A stretch of DNA of 64,000 nt. Origin: Picochlorum sp. 'celeri' (lineage: Eukaryota > Chlorophyta > Trebouxiophyceae). A model generated the notes under the pieces. That model was not told the DNA's origin, searched no databases, and saw only the letters and a program-made list of their open reading frames with translations. Shown here piece after piece: positions 31,451 to 40,621 of this stretch. A program made the position numbers and the translations under genes. Position 1 is the first letter of the stretch; each line of letters begins with the position of its first letter. The stretch covers positions 558,001 to 622,000 of the forward strand of contig JAACMV010000005.1 of the NCBI GenBank assembly GCA_010909725.1, written 5' to 3'.

Positions 31451-32743
31451 TCAATGGCGCTCATTGTCAAAGCCTGGGCATTCAAAGGGCACCTCGGGAC
31501 AAGTTTGTTGGATTCCATCTGGAAACAGCACACGCTCCATATCCGCAGTCTCAACCGACGCATGAATGCCATTGTACATTGAACTGTACTCCTCAAACAC
31601 ATATTTCATGTACGCATCCACCGATTGCCTCGTCACAGTGTTACACACAAATTCTCTCGCAGCAACAATCATTTGATAGGATTGTTTGGGATGTTTCCTG
31701 GCCCATTCCACAGCAGCAGCCACATCTGTCACATGGACGGGCAGATAATGCACATATGGCTGGAGCGACGGATAGAAAAATTCATAGAACGGGCTCTCTT
31801 GTTTCAGAACAAGACTGTGTCCTTGAAGCTGAGACAATATCCTGGAGCTTGGTGGGCCATTGCCATCCACGATAATGACAAACTTGTGCTCTTCCACATC
31901 AGCTTGTGACACCCTGGCAGCCTCCATCCCCAACCGTTCTCTCATCTCGGGGATATTCTCTGCTCCCTGAATGTATGAAACGAATTTAGCATCGCAAATG
32001 TCCTCGTGCTCCTTGCAGTAGAGGACAAGCTTGGGTCTCGGATACTCCTCCCAAGTGGATGTTGTCCATTCACTGCCTGTTGTGCTTCCTCTCCAGAACG
32101 CAATGTTCTTCTTCTCACGCTTCCAAGTCTCAAAATCAGGCAAGGGTCTTTTGCATCCTGCTCTGTCCAAGCTGCGGAAGGAGTGCTGATATGGAACCAA
32201 AATGTCCAGGTCTGTGACACTCTTTGTCCATGAGAAACTTGGGAAATCTTTTGATAGCGATTTGTCGCCAGTGGTGTACACCCAATCCATGTCTCCTTGT
32301 ATAGATTCCTTGCACATTGCGTGCACAAATTGGCACAAGGCATTGTTCATATCGTTCCCACTCCGCAAAGAATGTCTTGTCTTGTAGAGCTTTGTACCTT
32401 CTTTTCTGAGGTGATAGCCAAACCGTAGGGACTCAATGGCCTCCTCCAGCGCCTCTTTTGATGGCTGGTGATGTTCTTTCAGATACCTGAACGTCCTCTC
32501 TGCATCTCGCTTCCACTCTGTCGGGAAATCATGGCACACTTGGCCTCCACCACCAAAGGCAGCAGCAGTCTTACCATGGTCCACGGGAACAGATGTATTG
32601 GGCGTTCGTATCTCGCTCTTTTCAATCTCAATCTCGTATCTTTTGCAGTCCCAAAAGGCGTACATGAAAAGCCATGGGGCCAGGACTGCTATTAGCAGAA
32701 CTGAATACAGGGGAATACCACCCCCAAATTTTGCCCACCTCAT
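31451..32743 (-). CDS. CAP10-family glycosyltransferase, copy 1
   Basis: A 430-aa protein, probably type II membrane-bound in the Golgi/ER. A short N-terminus precedes a signal anchor (IPLYSVLLIAVLAPWLFMYAF). The CAP10/POGLUT domain shows IAFWRGSTTG, KFVSYIQGAENIPEMRERLG, FVIIVDGNGPPSSRIL, VLKQESPFYEFFYPSLQPYVHYLPV and a C-terminal segment with paired Cys. Family members transfer glucose or xylose to proteins or capsule polysaccharide. The acceptor here is unknown. It forms a tandem pair with the gene at 33208; similarity covers the coding region but stops at its ends. Confidence 0.85.
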   Translation of the reverse strand: MRWAKFGGGIPLYSVLLIAVLAPWLFMYAFWDCKRYEIEIEKSEIRTPNTSVPVDHGKTAAAFGGGGQVCHDFPTEWKRDAERTFRYLKEHHQPSKEALEEAIESLRFGYHLRKEGTKLYKTRHSLRSGNDMNNALCQFVHAMCKESIQGDMDWVYTTGDKSLSKDFPSFSWTKSVTDLDILVPYQHSFRSLDRAGCKRPLPDFETWKREKKNIAFWRGSTTGSEWTTSTWEEYPRPKLVLYCKEHEDICDAKFVSYIQGAENIPEMRERLGMEAARVSQADVEEHKFVIIVDGNGPPSSRILSQLQGHSLVLKQESPFYEFFYPSLQPYVHYLPVHVTDVAAAVEWARKHPKQSYQMIVAAREFVCNTVTRQSVDAYMKYVFEEYSSMYNGIHASVETADMERVLFPDGIQQTCPEVPFECPGFDNERH

Positions 32744-33207
32744 GAATCAAATTGAATATTCAGTGACATATTGACATATATTTACATATAGATGTGTTTT
32801 ACTATCAATTACATAGTTCCAGCGTCGTAGCACAGGTAGTAAGAAAGTATTTTTTCCATCGCATCCCGTAGGCGGCAGACCACTCTTGGATGGATCACAC
32901 CTTTGAACGGGGTAAACTCAGATGCATGCAAGTGCATGAGGTTTGAAAGATGAGGGGGGCTTGGAAATGCCATCAACTTTTAAGAAGAGAACGTATGCCC
33001 TGATCTTGCATAGAGCAATTAAATATCAGCGCTTGTTCATGCAGAAATCGTTTTAAAACATTGACCAGTACAAACACGCACAACTGATGTTTTTGCTTGT
33101 AATATATGATGACATGCCCTTGCGTTGCTCCACACAGTGAGGGAGATTTCTACTTTTCTTGCTTTGATCGGCGGAGTCACCACATGATTTTCTTGTACCT
33201 AACACTA
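32744..33207. other. Intergenic spacer between the CAP10 paralogues
   Basis: 464 bp of AT-rich sequence with no protein-like frame and no visible similarity to the region upstream of copy 2. It should hold the copy-1 promoter and the copy-2 3' UTR. Confidence 0.4.
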
Positions 33208-34503
33208 TCAATCTTGCTCATTGTCAAAGCCTGGGCATTCAAAGGGCACCTCTGGACAAGTTTGCCATATACCACCTGGAAACAGCACACGCTCCATATC
33301 TGCAGTCTCAACCGACGCATGAATGCCGTTATACATTGAACTATACTCCTCAAACACATATTTCATGTACGCATTCACCGATTGCCTCGTCACAGTGTTA
33401 CACACAAACTCTCTCGCAGCAACAATCATTTGATAGGATTGTTTGGGATGTTTCCTGGCCCATTCCACAGCAGCAGCCACATCTGTCACATGGACGGGCA
33501 GATAATGCACATATGGCTGGAGCGACGGATAGAAAAATTCATAGAACGGACTCTCTTGTTTAAGGACAAGACTGTGTCCTTGAAGCTGAGATAAAATTCG
33601 GGTGCTTGGCGGGCCATTGCCATCCACAACAATCACAAACCTGTGCTCTTCAACATCAACTTGTGACACCCTGGCAGCCTCCATCCCTAGTCGTTCTCTC
33701 ATCTCGGGGATATTCTCTGCTCCTTGAATGTATGAAACGAATTTAGCATCGCAAATGTCCTCGTGCTCCTTGCAGTAGAGAACAAGCTTGGGTCTTGGAT
33801 ACTCCTCCCAAGTGGATGTTGTCCATTCACTGCCTGTTGTGCTTCCTCTCCAGAACGCAATGTTCTTCTTCTCACGCTTCCAAGTCTTAAAATCAGGCAA
33901 GGGTCTGTCGCAACCTGCTCTGTCCATGCTGCGGAAGGAATGGTGATATGGAACCAAAATGTCCAAGTCTGTAATACTCTTTGTCCATGAGAAACTTGGG
34001 AAATCTTTTGATACTGGTCCATCGCCAAAATTGAATATCCAATCCATGTCTCCCTCTATCGAATTGCTACACATCAAGTACACAAACTGGCACAGGACTC
34101 TGTTGAAATCTTCACCATCACGCAGAGAATGTATCTTCTTGTAGAGCTTTGACCCCTCTTTTCGAAGGTGATAACCGAAATCCAGGGACTCAATGGCCTC
34201 CTCCAGCGCCTCTTTTGATGGCGTGTGATGTTCTTTCAGATACCTGAACGTCCTCTCTGCATCTCGCTTCCACTCTGTCGGGAAATCATGGCACACTTGG
34301 CCTCCACCACCAAAGGCAGCAGCAGTCTTACCATGGTCCACGGGAACAGATGTATTGGGCGTTCGTATCTCGCTCTTTTCAATCTTAAATTCGTATCGTT
34401 TGCAGTCCCAAAAGGCGTACATGAAAAGCCATGGTGCCAGGACTGCTATCAGCAGAACTGAATACAGGGGAATACCACCCCCAAATTTTGCCAACCCAGT
34501 CAA
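33208..34503 (-). CDS. CAP10-family glycosyltransferase, copy 2 (start codon unclear)
   Basis: The paralogue of the 31451-32743 gene has the same length, signal anchor and CAP10 motifs. The open frame begins with TTG (34503) just after an in-frame TGA, and no ATG precedes the membrane anchor. The first in-frame Met is inside the anchor (FMYAF). So translation starts at a non-ATG codon, or an upstream exon is spliced in, or the copy is 5'-damaged. Most of the protein is nearly identical to copy 1, but residues about 110-210 differ strongly (for example GDMDWIFNFGDGPVS against GDMDWVYTTGDKSLS). It lies head to head with OTU1. Confidence 0.75.
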   Translation of the reverse strand: MTGLAKFGGGIPLYSVLLIAVLAPWLFMYAFWDCKRYEFKIEKSEIRTPNTSVPVDHGKTAAAFGGGGQVCHDFPTEWKRDAERTFRYLKEHHTPSKEALEEAIESLDFGYHLRKEGSKLYKKIHSLRDGEDFNRVLCQFVYLMCSNSIEGDMDWIFNFGDGPVSKDFPSFSWTKSITDLDILVPYHHSFRSMDRAGCDRPLPDFKTWKREKKNIAFWRGSTTGSEWTTSTWEEYPRPKLVLYCKEHEDICDAKFVSYIQGAENIPEMRERLGMEAARVSQVDVEEHRFVIVVDGNGPPSTRILSQLQGHSLVLKQESPFYEFFYPSLQPYVHYLPVHVTDVAAAVEWARKHPKQSYQMIVAAREFVCNTVTRQSVNAYMKYVFEEYSSMYNGIHASVETADMERVLFPGGIWQTCPEVPFECPGFDNEQD

Positions 34504-34869
34504 CTTTCACACGTACATATCCAGTGGGAAACACAAAATGACATCTTCTACTAACTAATTGCATCCATGGAGAAACCATTCTGACGCGGGGATGTACATA
34601 TCTTGTGCATGAGCCACGCCGTGGCTCAAGTTTCGTAAAAAGGAAAAGACAGTGCACAGCTGAATTCGACAGTTGCTGAGGAATACGAACCCTTCGCCTC
34701 CAAATAAAATCATAATAACAATGAATCTGAGAATCCGGGGGCCTAATGGCCAGTCAACATTGCGAGGTAGTGTCTTATAAGGGTTGATTTGTAACTGTGA
34801 CATTCCTGACGAAGACTCTCTCTCATGAATATGATGAGATTCGAGGGATGTTTTTGAATTAATGGAGTC
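34504..34869. other. Divergent promoter region with a GC-rich hairpin
   Basis: The 366 bp between copy 2 and OTU1 contain an inverted repeat TGAGCCACG/CGTGGCTCA around one central base (34610-34628). A minus-strand ATG frame (34803 down to 34555, 82 aa) contains a hydrophobic stretch and might contribute a 5' exon to copy 2, but no convincing splice pair was found. Confidence 0.4.
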
Positions 34870-36047
34870 ATGATGTGTGTAGATATATCAGAGGATATCT
34901 CAACGGCAGATTTATTGGATATGATTGCAGAAGCGACCACAGTTCCAGTCAACTGTCTGGAACTGCGAGGTGGATATCCAGTGAAGCGTATTGACATCCC
35001 CGACGACGGGTCTATGCCGGCGACAGAGGGCTTAGGAATTACTCCAAATGATGTTCTGATGGTGCAGGCGACGCCCGCGGCCGATAGTGCAGCACCTGCA
35101 GTCTCTGAAAACAAGACCCAGTCTCCAACTGCTGGCCATGTCGACACAACCATGGTATGCTCCTTCTGGCACTATGATGGATATTCAAGAATTCTACTTC
35201 ACATACTATGATTCGTATTTTCTGATGCAGAATGAGGATGAGATGTTGGCGAGGGCGATTGCTGCCTCATTAGGAGAAGAGGTGCCAGGACAACAAGGCC
35301 AGCCAAGCATTCCTGGGCTCATAGAAAAAGGAAAACCTGCATTCGAACTCCTCTCTGGTTCAGAGAAAGCAGTTGTGAGGAGAATAGTTCCAGATGATAA
35401 TAGTTGTTTATTTAGTTCTATTGCGTATTGCGTTGGTAGAGGAAGGATGGGTGCCAGTGAGATGAGGTCACTGGTTGCCCAGGCAGTTGTTGCAGATCCT
35501 ATACAATGGAACAAGGCCATTCTAGGGTCTGATCCATCCGAATATGCGGCATGGATATTAGATACTTCCAAATGGGGTGGATCTATTGAGTTGACAATAC
35601 TTTCACAGCAATTAGCGGTCGAGATTTCCGCATTTGATGTTCAGACACAACGAGTTGACACGTATGGTGAAGATTTTGGGTACTCCAAGCGTATTTGTGT
35701 TGTATATGACGGTGCGTATGCTATTTTATGTAGAAAATAATCAGTACCATATATATCGTATGCTAATATCACATGCAGGCTTGCACTATGACGCCCTGGC
35801 ACTCGCTGCATTCGAAGGGGCTCCAGAGGCACAGGATATCACCATGTTTCCTGTGAAAGGTTCGCTCTTGGAAGAATTCATGGGCGGAGCCTCATCACTC
35901 GTATCCAGATATCATGATATGAGACAGTTTACAGATACATCAAAATTTACACTTCGCTGCAACGTGTGTCAGCTCGGCCTCGTTGGAGAAAAAGAAGCAG
36001 TTCAACATGCCCAAGTTACTGGCCATGATAAATTCTCAGAATATTAG
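34870..36047 (+). CDS. OTU1: OTU1/YOD1-type deubiquitinase (three exons)
   Basis: Exons 34870-35154, 35231-35711 and 35779-36047 (introns 76 and 67 nt) give 344 aa. OTU1 removes ubiquitin chains from p97/CDC48-bound substrates in ER-associated degradation. An N-terminal UBX-like ubiquitin fold contains LELRGGYPVKRI. A segment NEDEMLARAIAASL, right after intron 1, fits a ubiquitin-interacting motif. The OTU catalytic site is DDNSCLFSS (Cys154) and DGLHYDAL (His258). The C-terminal C2H2 zinc finger is CNVC to HAQVTGH. The ubiquitin-interacting motif between UBX and OTU differs from the yeast/human layout I remember. The stop overlaps that of the convergent gene by three bases. Confidence 0.92.
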
Positions 36048-36941
36048 CGATGCTTCTGTGTAACCATGGAATATATACCACGCCCAAACTCTTCCTTCGC
36101 CTTCACTGAGACAGGAGAGCTTCCCAAATATAGATTTAAAAAGGCTCTTGAGAACCTATCATCACGCAAACGCCCTATTTCTTGCCCATCCACCTTGGTA
36201 ATCATAGCATCCCGTTCAAAGAAGAAGGAAATATCCATCCCCTTTCGGAACGATACTGAGTCAAACATGCTCCCGAAATTGGCCAGTGTCTCTTCAGATG
36301 CCGTACCGCTCAAAGGAGGCTTTAGCTGTTCATCGAGTGCACTGACGAATGCTTTGCGCTTCACAAGCGCTGATGTAATCACCACACGAAGCGCCTTTTC
36401 AAGGGATGAATGCTTCATCAAATCTGCACAGAATATGCATACTCGCCTTCATCAAGCATACATACATGTATAGTCGTATCCAAACACACCTGCAAACATG
36501 GCGTCGTCGTGTGCAAACGAATCCTCGTCAGCACTCTTTAGAGCCCTGTCTCCAAGCAAAGAGGTGACTCCAGACTCATCAACATACAAGGCCACAGCAT
36601 AGATATCCAGGCTCTTTATCCCTGCCAGTCTCTTCTGTCGAGTCCTGCATATTGTCATCAATCATTAGGGACCAAGATCGCTCCGTCAATACCCATTGCA
36701 CAACGTACCCAACGCCTGTAATCCTTGGGCAACGACGGTCCTGTGGACGCAAGCACAGTTCTCCTGGGAACACAAAGCCACTCCGAGGCTCCTTTATCGA
36801 ATCTGCATGATTCGATTTAGATAATAAATTCATACCAATATGACACCATCCGACACTGCGGAAATTAATGGAAGAAAAAAGCGACAGGTGTTGTCCATCT
36901 GTCCCGATGGATAGTCTGTCATCTGTCGAGAATGTCGGCAT
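36044..36941 (-). CDS. Chalcone isomerase-fold protein (FAP-like, four exons)
   Basis: Exons 36836-36941, 36709-36802, 36490-36644 and 36044-36423, with introns of 33, 64 and 66 nt, all in phase, give 244 aa. The first intron is unusually short. Signature stretches are GVGTRQKRLAGIKSLDIYAVALYVD, SLEKALRVVIT, FRKGMDISFFF and RFSRAFLNLYLGSSPVSVKAKEEFG, typical of chalcone isomerase-fold proteins. In algae, members without flavonoids are usually the fatty-acid-binding FAP type in plastids, so that is the likelier role than true chalcone isomerase. I did not find an obvious catalytic Thr/Tyr/Asn set. The N-terminal 35 residues do not look like a strong transit peptide. Confidence 0.8.
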
Positions 36942-37105
36942 GGCAGCGGGCTATCAGACCACCGGAAACGATCAATACAAATACTCAAGAAGAAGAAGAA
37001 GAAAAATACAATTGCGCATTACACACGAGACACACGTATCAAACGAAAATCTCTTCATGGTACATTATCCCACTCGTCATGAGTGGCGATTTAAAACACA
37101 TTCAT

Positions 37106-38275
37106 TCATCTTTCCCACACTCTCTTTCCAACGGCAGCTGGAACAATGGCCCTATCTGACGGAACACGACCTCCATTGTCGCCTCGAGATCCATACATGT
37201 CACCATCACGTCTCCTAGTCCTTTTCCTCTTACCCACCCTTCTGTAGCTGTCATACTCCTCATCACTCATCGATCCCATCACACTCGACTCCATCGATTG
37301 CTTGAGGCGAGTTGCCGCATCCTCAATGCCAAATTTCTTTGCCAAGTCATCGAACCATCCATACTGCTTTTGTGCCAATGCTTCAGCAGCAGCAGCTCTG
37401 GCAGCAGCCTGTGCTCTACTGTACCGAGCAGCACGCTCCTTGGCTTTACGCTTCTCCTCTCTATCCTTTAGGAATTTTGCCGTGGCCGACCAAACATCCT
37501 TCGCGCCCCCACCCTGTCCAGCCATCATCACGCCAACATCGACCCGTTCCACAACATTCTGAGTGACATACTCCAACGCAGGCAAGTCTTCCTTTTCCAC
37601 CCAATGAATACAGCTCACTGGACACGCGTCCATAGCAGCTTGGATATCATCCTCCGTATCCAACCACTGCCCAAACACCCGTGACCGTCCATAGTCATCC
37701 TCCATCCGAAATGTAGCTGGGGCACACCACACGCACTGTTTGCACCCAATACATGTACACTCATCCACAAATACACCTCGACTCTCATTTGGATCTTCAT
37801 TCTTCCCCATCCGAGTATTCGCCATCCATTTAGACAGTGTCTGCCCTGTGTACCCATCAGTTTCATCCTCCAGAGCCTCATCCAACACTCTGTTGTATTC
37901 ACTTCGCTGTTCTGGGTCCGAAAGGACTGTATAGGCTTCATTCAACAAGATGCACATATTATGGCCCTCTTCATCCCCACTAATATCAGGATGACAGACT
38001 TTTGCAATTGTCCTATACGCAGACTTGATCTCTACTTCTGTAGCATCATCATCCACTCCTAGTACAGCGTAATAATCAACAACACCATTTTCTAATACGA
38101 AAATTTCATCCTGATTCAGTCCTGAAGCAGCACGGCACGTGCTGCTGATCCCTCGAGAACCAGCGAATGCCCTTCTGAATACAACAGACTGAATACTACT
38201 ACGACTGACAGGCAGTGTGTTTGTACCAGTACAGATGACATGTGTTGCTCTGGTGCAACACAAGGGCATCCGCAT
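37106..38275 (-). CDS. J-domain/bacterial-type ferredoxin protein (plastid, DJC76/77/82-like)
   Basis: The protein is 389 aa from the ATG at 38275, the first ATG in a frame open to a TTG at 38296. An Arg/Ser/Thr-rich transit-like region (1-55) precedes a J domain (about 67-135) with HPD at 95-97. A ferredoxin domain follows: CTCIGCKQC, a further Cys, and ACPVSCIHW. An Ala/Lys/Glu-rich helix comes next, then a basic Arg-rich C-terminus. The J domain would stimulate Hsp70 ATPase, and the iron-sulfur domain may couple this to plastid redox state. Plants carry DJC76, DJC77 and DJC82 with the same pairing. Confidence 0.9.
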   Translation of the reverse strand: MRMPLCCTRATHVICTGTNTLPVSRSSIQSVVFRRAFAGSRGISSTCRAASGLNQDEIFVLENGVVDYYAVLGVDDDATEVEIKSAYRTIAKVCHPDISGDEEGHNMCILLNEAYTVLSDPEQRSEYNRVLDEALEDETDGYTGQTLSKWMANTRMGKNEDPNESRGVFVDECTCIGCKQCVWCAPATFRMEDDYGRSRVFGQWLDTEDDIQAAMDACPVSCIHWVEKEDLPALEYVTQNVVERVDVGVMMAGQGGGAKDVWSATAKFLKDREEKRKAKERAARYSRAQAAARAAAAEALAQKQYGWFDDLAKKFGIEDAATRLKQSMESSVMGSMSDEEYDSYRRVGKRKRTRRRDGDMYGSRGDNGGRVPSDRAIVPAAVGKRVWER

Positions 38276-38572
38276 TGCGTTCAAGGGTTGAGCCAATTAT
38301 CCCAGAGGATGACCAAGAACAGGGGCGAATCTTTTGCAATCTCGTATAGTTGATGTCGAAAGAACAGCAGACTCACATATATTTACATATACGAGAGTCT
38401 AAAGTGAATATAACATTTCATTATGGTGAGACAAGTGTCCTTCGAGTCACGATATCAAACCTGATCACGATCACGTCGGTCGAACGCGCGTTCCGAACGC
38501 GTGGCCACGCGCCATGGCATGCATGCCACGTTTGATGAGTGATGAGACTATGCCACAATGCAACGGCAGTCA

Positions 38573-39257
38573 TCAGTACTCTTTGCAACGCTCTGTCATA
38601 TTTCCATTGAATCGAAGAGACACTTGCCTACCTCTTGCCTGTTGGTTGCAACCATATTCAACAATGGCTGCAACTTTGATGTAGGAGGTGTCAGAAAGGT
38701 CTTCAGAGTTTGCAATCCAGGTTCCCATTTCCTCATCATATCTGCCGACCATTTTCTCGCACAACTTCATTTTGGGGTTTATGTAGTAGTTCACTCCTTC
38801 GCCGCAACAGTAGTTTTTACCATTTTTGTAGCAGGATGCAAAGTCATCCGTGTCATCATCCAGGGGACCGCTGTTCAGAGCAGGCAAGTATGATTTCGAC
38901 ATGACAGTTGCAATGATCTTTGCCACCTCATACCCTCTCGAGCCATAACTAGCATCTTTTTCTGTGAAGGAATAGCAAAAGTACTTTTTCTTGTCCACCT
39001 GCAGGGTAGAAGCAACCAATGTGAGCAGCAGCAGTCTTCTTTTTGTTTCTGAGAGTCTTGAAGGCCACGTGACACGGGATCAGTCAAACCCAAAACGATC
39101 GCACCGATAATGGCAAATATTTGTCACTTCCAAGATTGTATTCGAGTTCTCCAATCGGAACAAACTTTGTGAGTTCGTTCACGCAGGTGTTGCTGGCCAG
39201 CACGCCAATGCGCAATAAGACGACAAGCAAGGCGCCCTGTAGGAGGAGGTGCTTCAT
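38573..39257 (-). CDS. Small secreted Cys-containing protein (two exons)
   Basis: Exon 1 (39105-39257) encodes a signal peptide (MKHLLLQGALLVVLLRIGVLAS) then NTCVNELTKFVPIGELEYNLG. A 106-nt intron (GTGCGA donor, CCTGCAG acceptor, phase 0) leads to exon 2 (38573-38998), for 192 aa in all. The mature part has scattered Cys (YFCYSF, SCYKNGKNYCCGEG, KLCEKM, YGCNQQ). A donor-like GTAGGC near the end of exon 2 leaves open a further 3' exon. No family was recognised; the secretory route is the only firm inference. Confidence 0.5.
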
Positions 39258-40621
39258 TGCTTTTCTTCTATGAGCAAATAGATCTATTGTAAAAGATATA
39301 TTCTTACGTTTACGAAATCAGATCGCCGATACAATTGGATGTACTGGTACTTGGAGGACGACAACCCCAGATCCGCGCCCGAATCGAAGGCGATGTGCGT
39401 GCACATCCATCATGTGGAGGCAGCTTCCAGCAGTGGCAATGCATCGTTATGCGACCCACATCTGGGCACTACATTTGGATAGATCATTGCATGGGTACAA
39501 TTTTACAGTTTCTAACGAAAGGTGACTGAAAATTTGTGCCGGACAAATCATGCATTGACATGGCATATCTGGCAGCTGGTGCATGGAGCATTCGTCTCCA
39601 GCACAATCTGACGTGATGGTGGCACCCTAGGAAAAAGTACATCAACAAGTTGAAGCGTCAACGTCTGTTTTCATATCTGATGCACCACAATGATACGCTC
39701 TCAATTTCTTGGTTGGAACAAGAGCAGCCAAGGAAAGCAAGCCATTTCCCAAAGGCCCACCTGCTTCATTCCTTTCTGTGCATGACTGACCAAGGAGCTG
39801 GCACAGATATACAAGTCATGGCCTGCTTCGGCGACAGCTGCAGTACATTCAGCCTGGAGTTTTTCTCTTTCAAGTAACCTTTCAAAAGTAACACGCTCCG
39901 CGCCATGACACCCTATAACATTGGTCTCATAGAAGCATCCATGCAGCACACAGATGAAGTCTACTCTCCCAATTCCGTATTATGTTTTTCACCCGTATAA
40001 AAGCCAGGTCTTCCACTCTGAGCGACAAGCAGCGCTGCCCATAGACTCTGTCCTGGGATTCTCTCCCCAATGCCGCGCGGAATGCAACAACTGCTTCGGT
40101 ACCGTATTGACTATGCGTCTCTACAGTGTGTCCTCCCTGCAGTGAGCTCAAGCCCCTGCCCCCCTCTGTGCTCGCATCCACTTGAACCGATGGATCCACA
40201 TACAGATACTCTGGTAATTATAGAATTTAATGTGGCGAGGATGGGTGGGTAAGTCGCCTCACCTCTCGCAATCGCGATATGCGCTTGCACCCGCCAACCC
40301 TCTGGCGATCGCGCACCAAAGCATCTCTTTGGTGACCACCTGTATCAAGCAAACAAAATTTACGATCAAATGGCTATATATATTCGTCTATCTGTGCAGA
40401 TGCAGGTATGGACGAAGTGGTTCGAGTCAGGTATATGGCCCTTGAGGGCGCTAAGATTTCAGTGGCCGGGGAAATGTGCACGTGACCGAGATAACTAGAA
40501 TCGCAATCGCGATTCTGGTCGCGGGCGCTGTTATAATATTCCACGATTCTCGTACGAATCGAGTCATATTTTTTATTACTTCTATATTTGTCATTCAACT
40601 ATTATTTTGGTTATATTCACA
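39258..40621. other. Gene-poor stretch of 1.36 kb
   Basis: Short frames of 60-90 codons occur on both strands. The two best, on the minus strand at 39701-39949 and 39927-40199, contain helical protein-like runs such as ERLLEREKLQAEC, but no start, splice pair or family could be supported. It may hold a degraded gene and the promoter of the 40622 gene. Confidence 0.35.
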
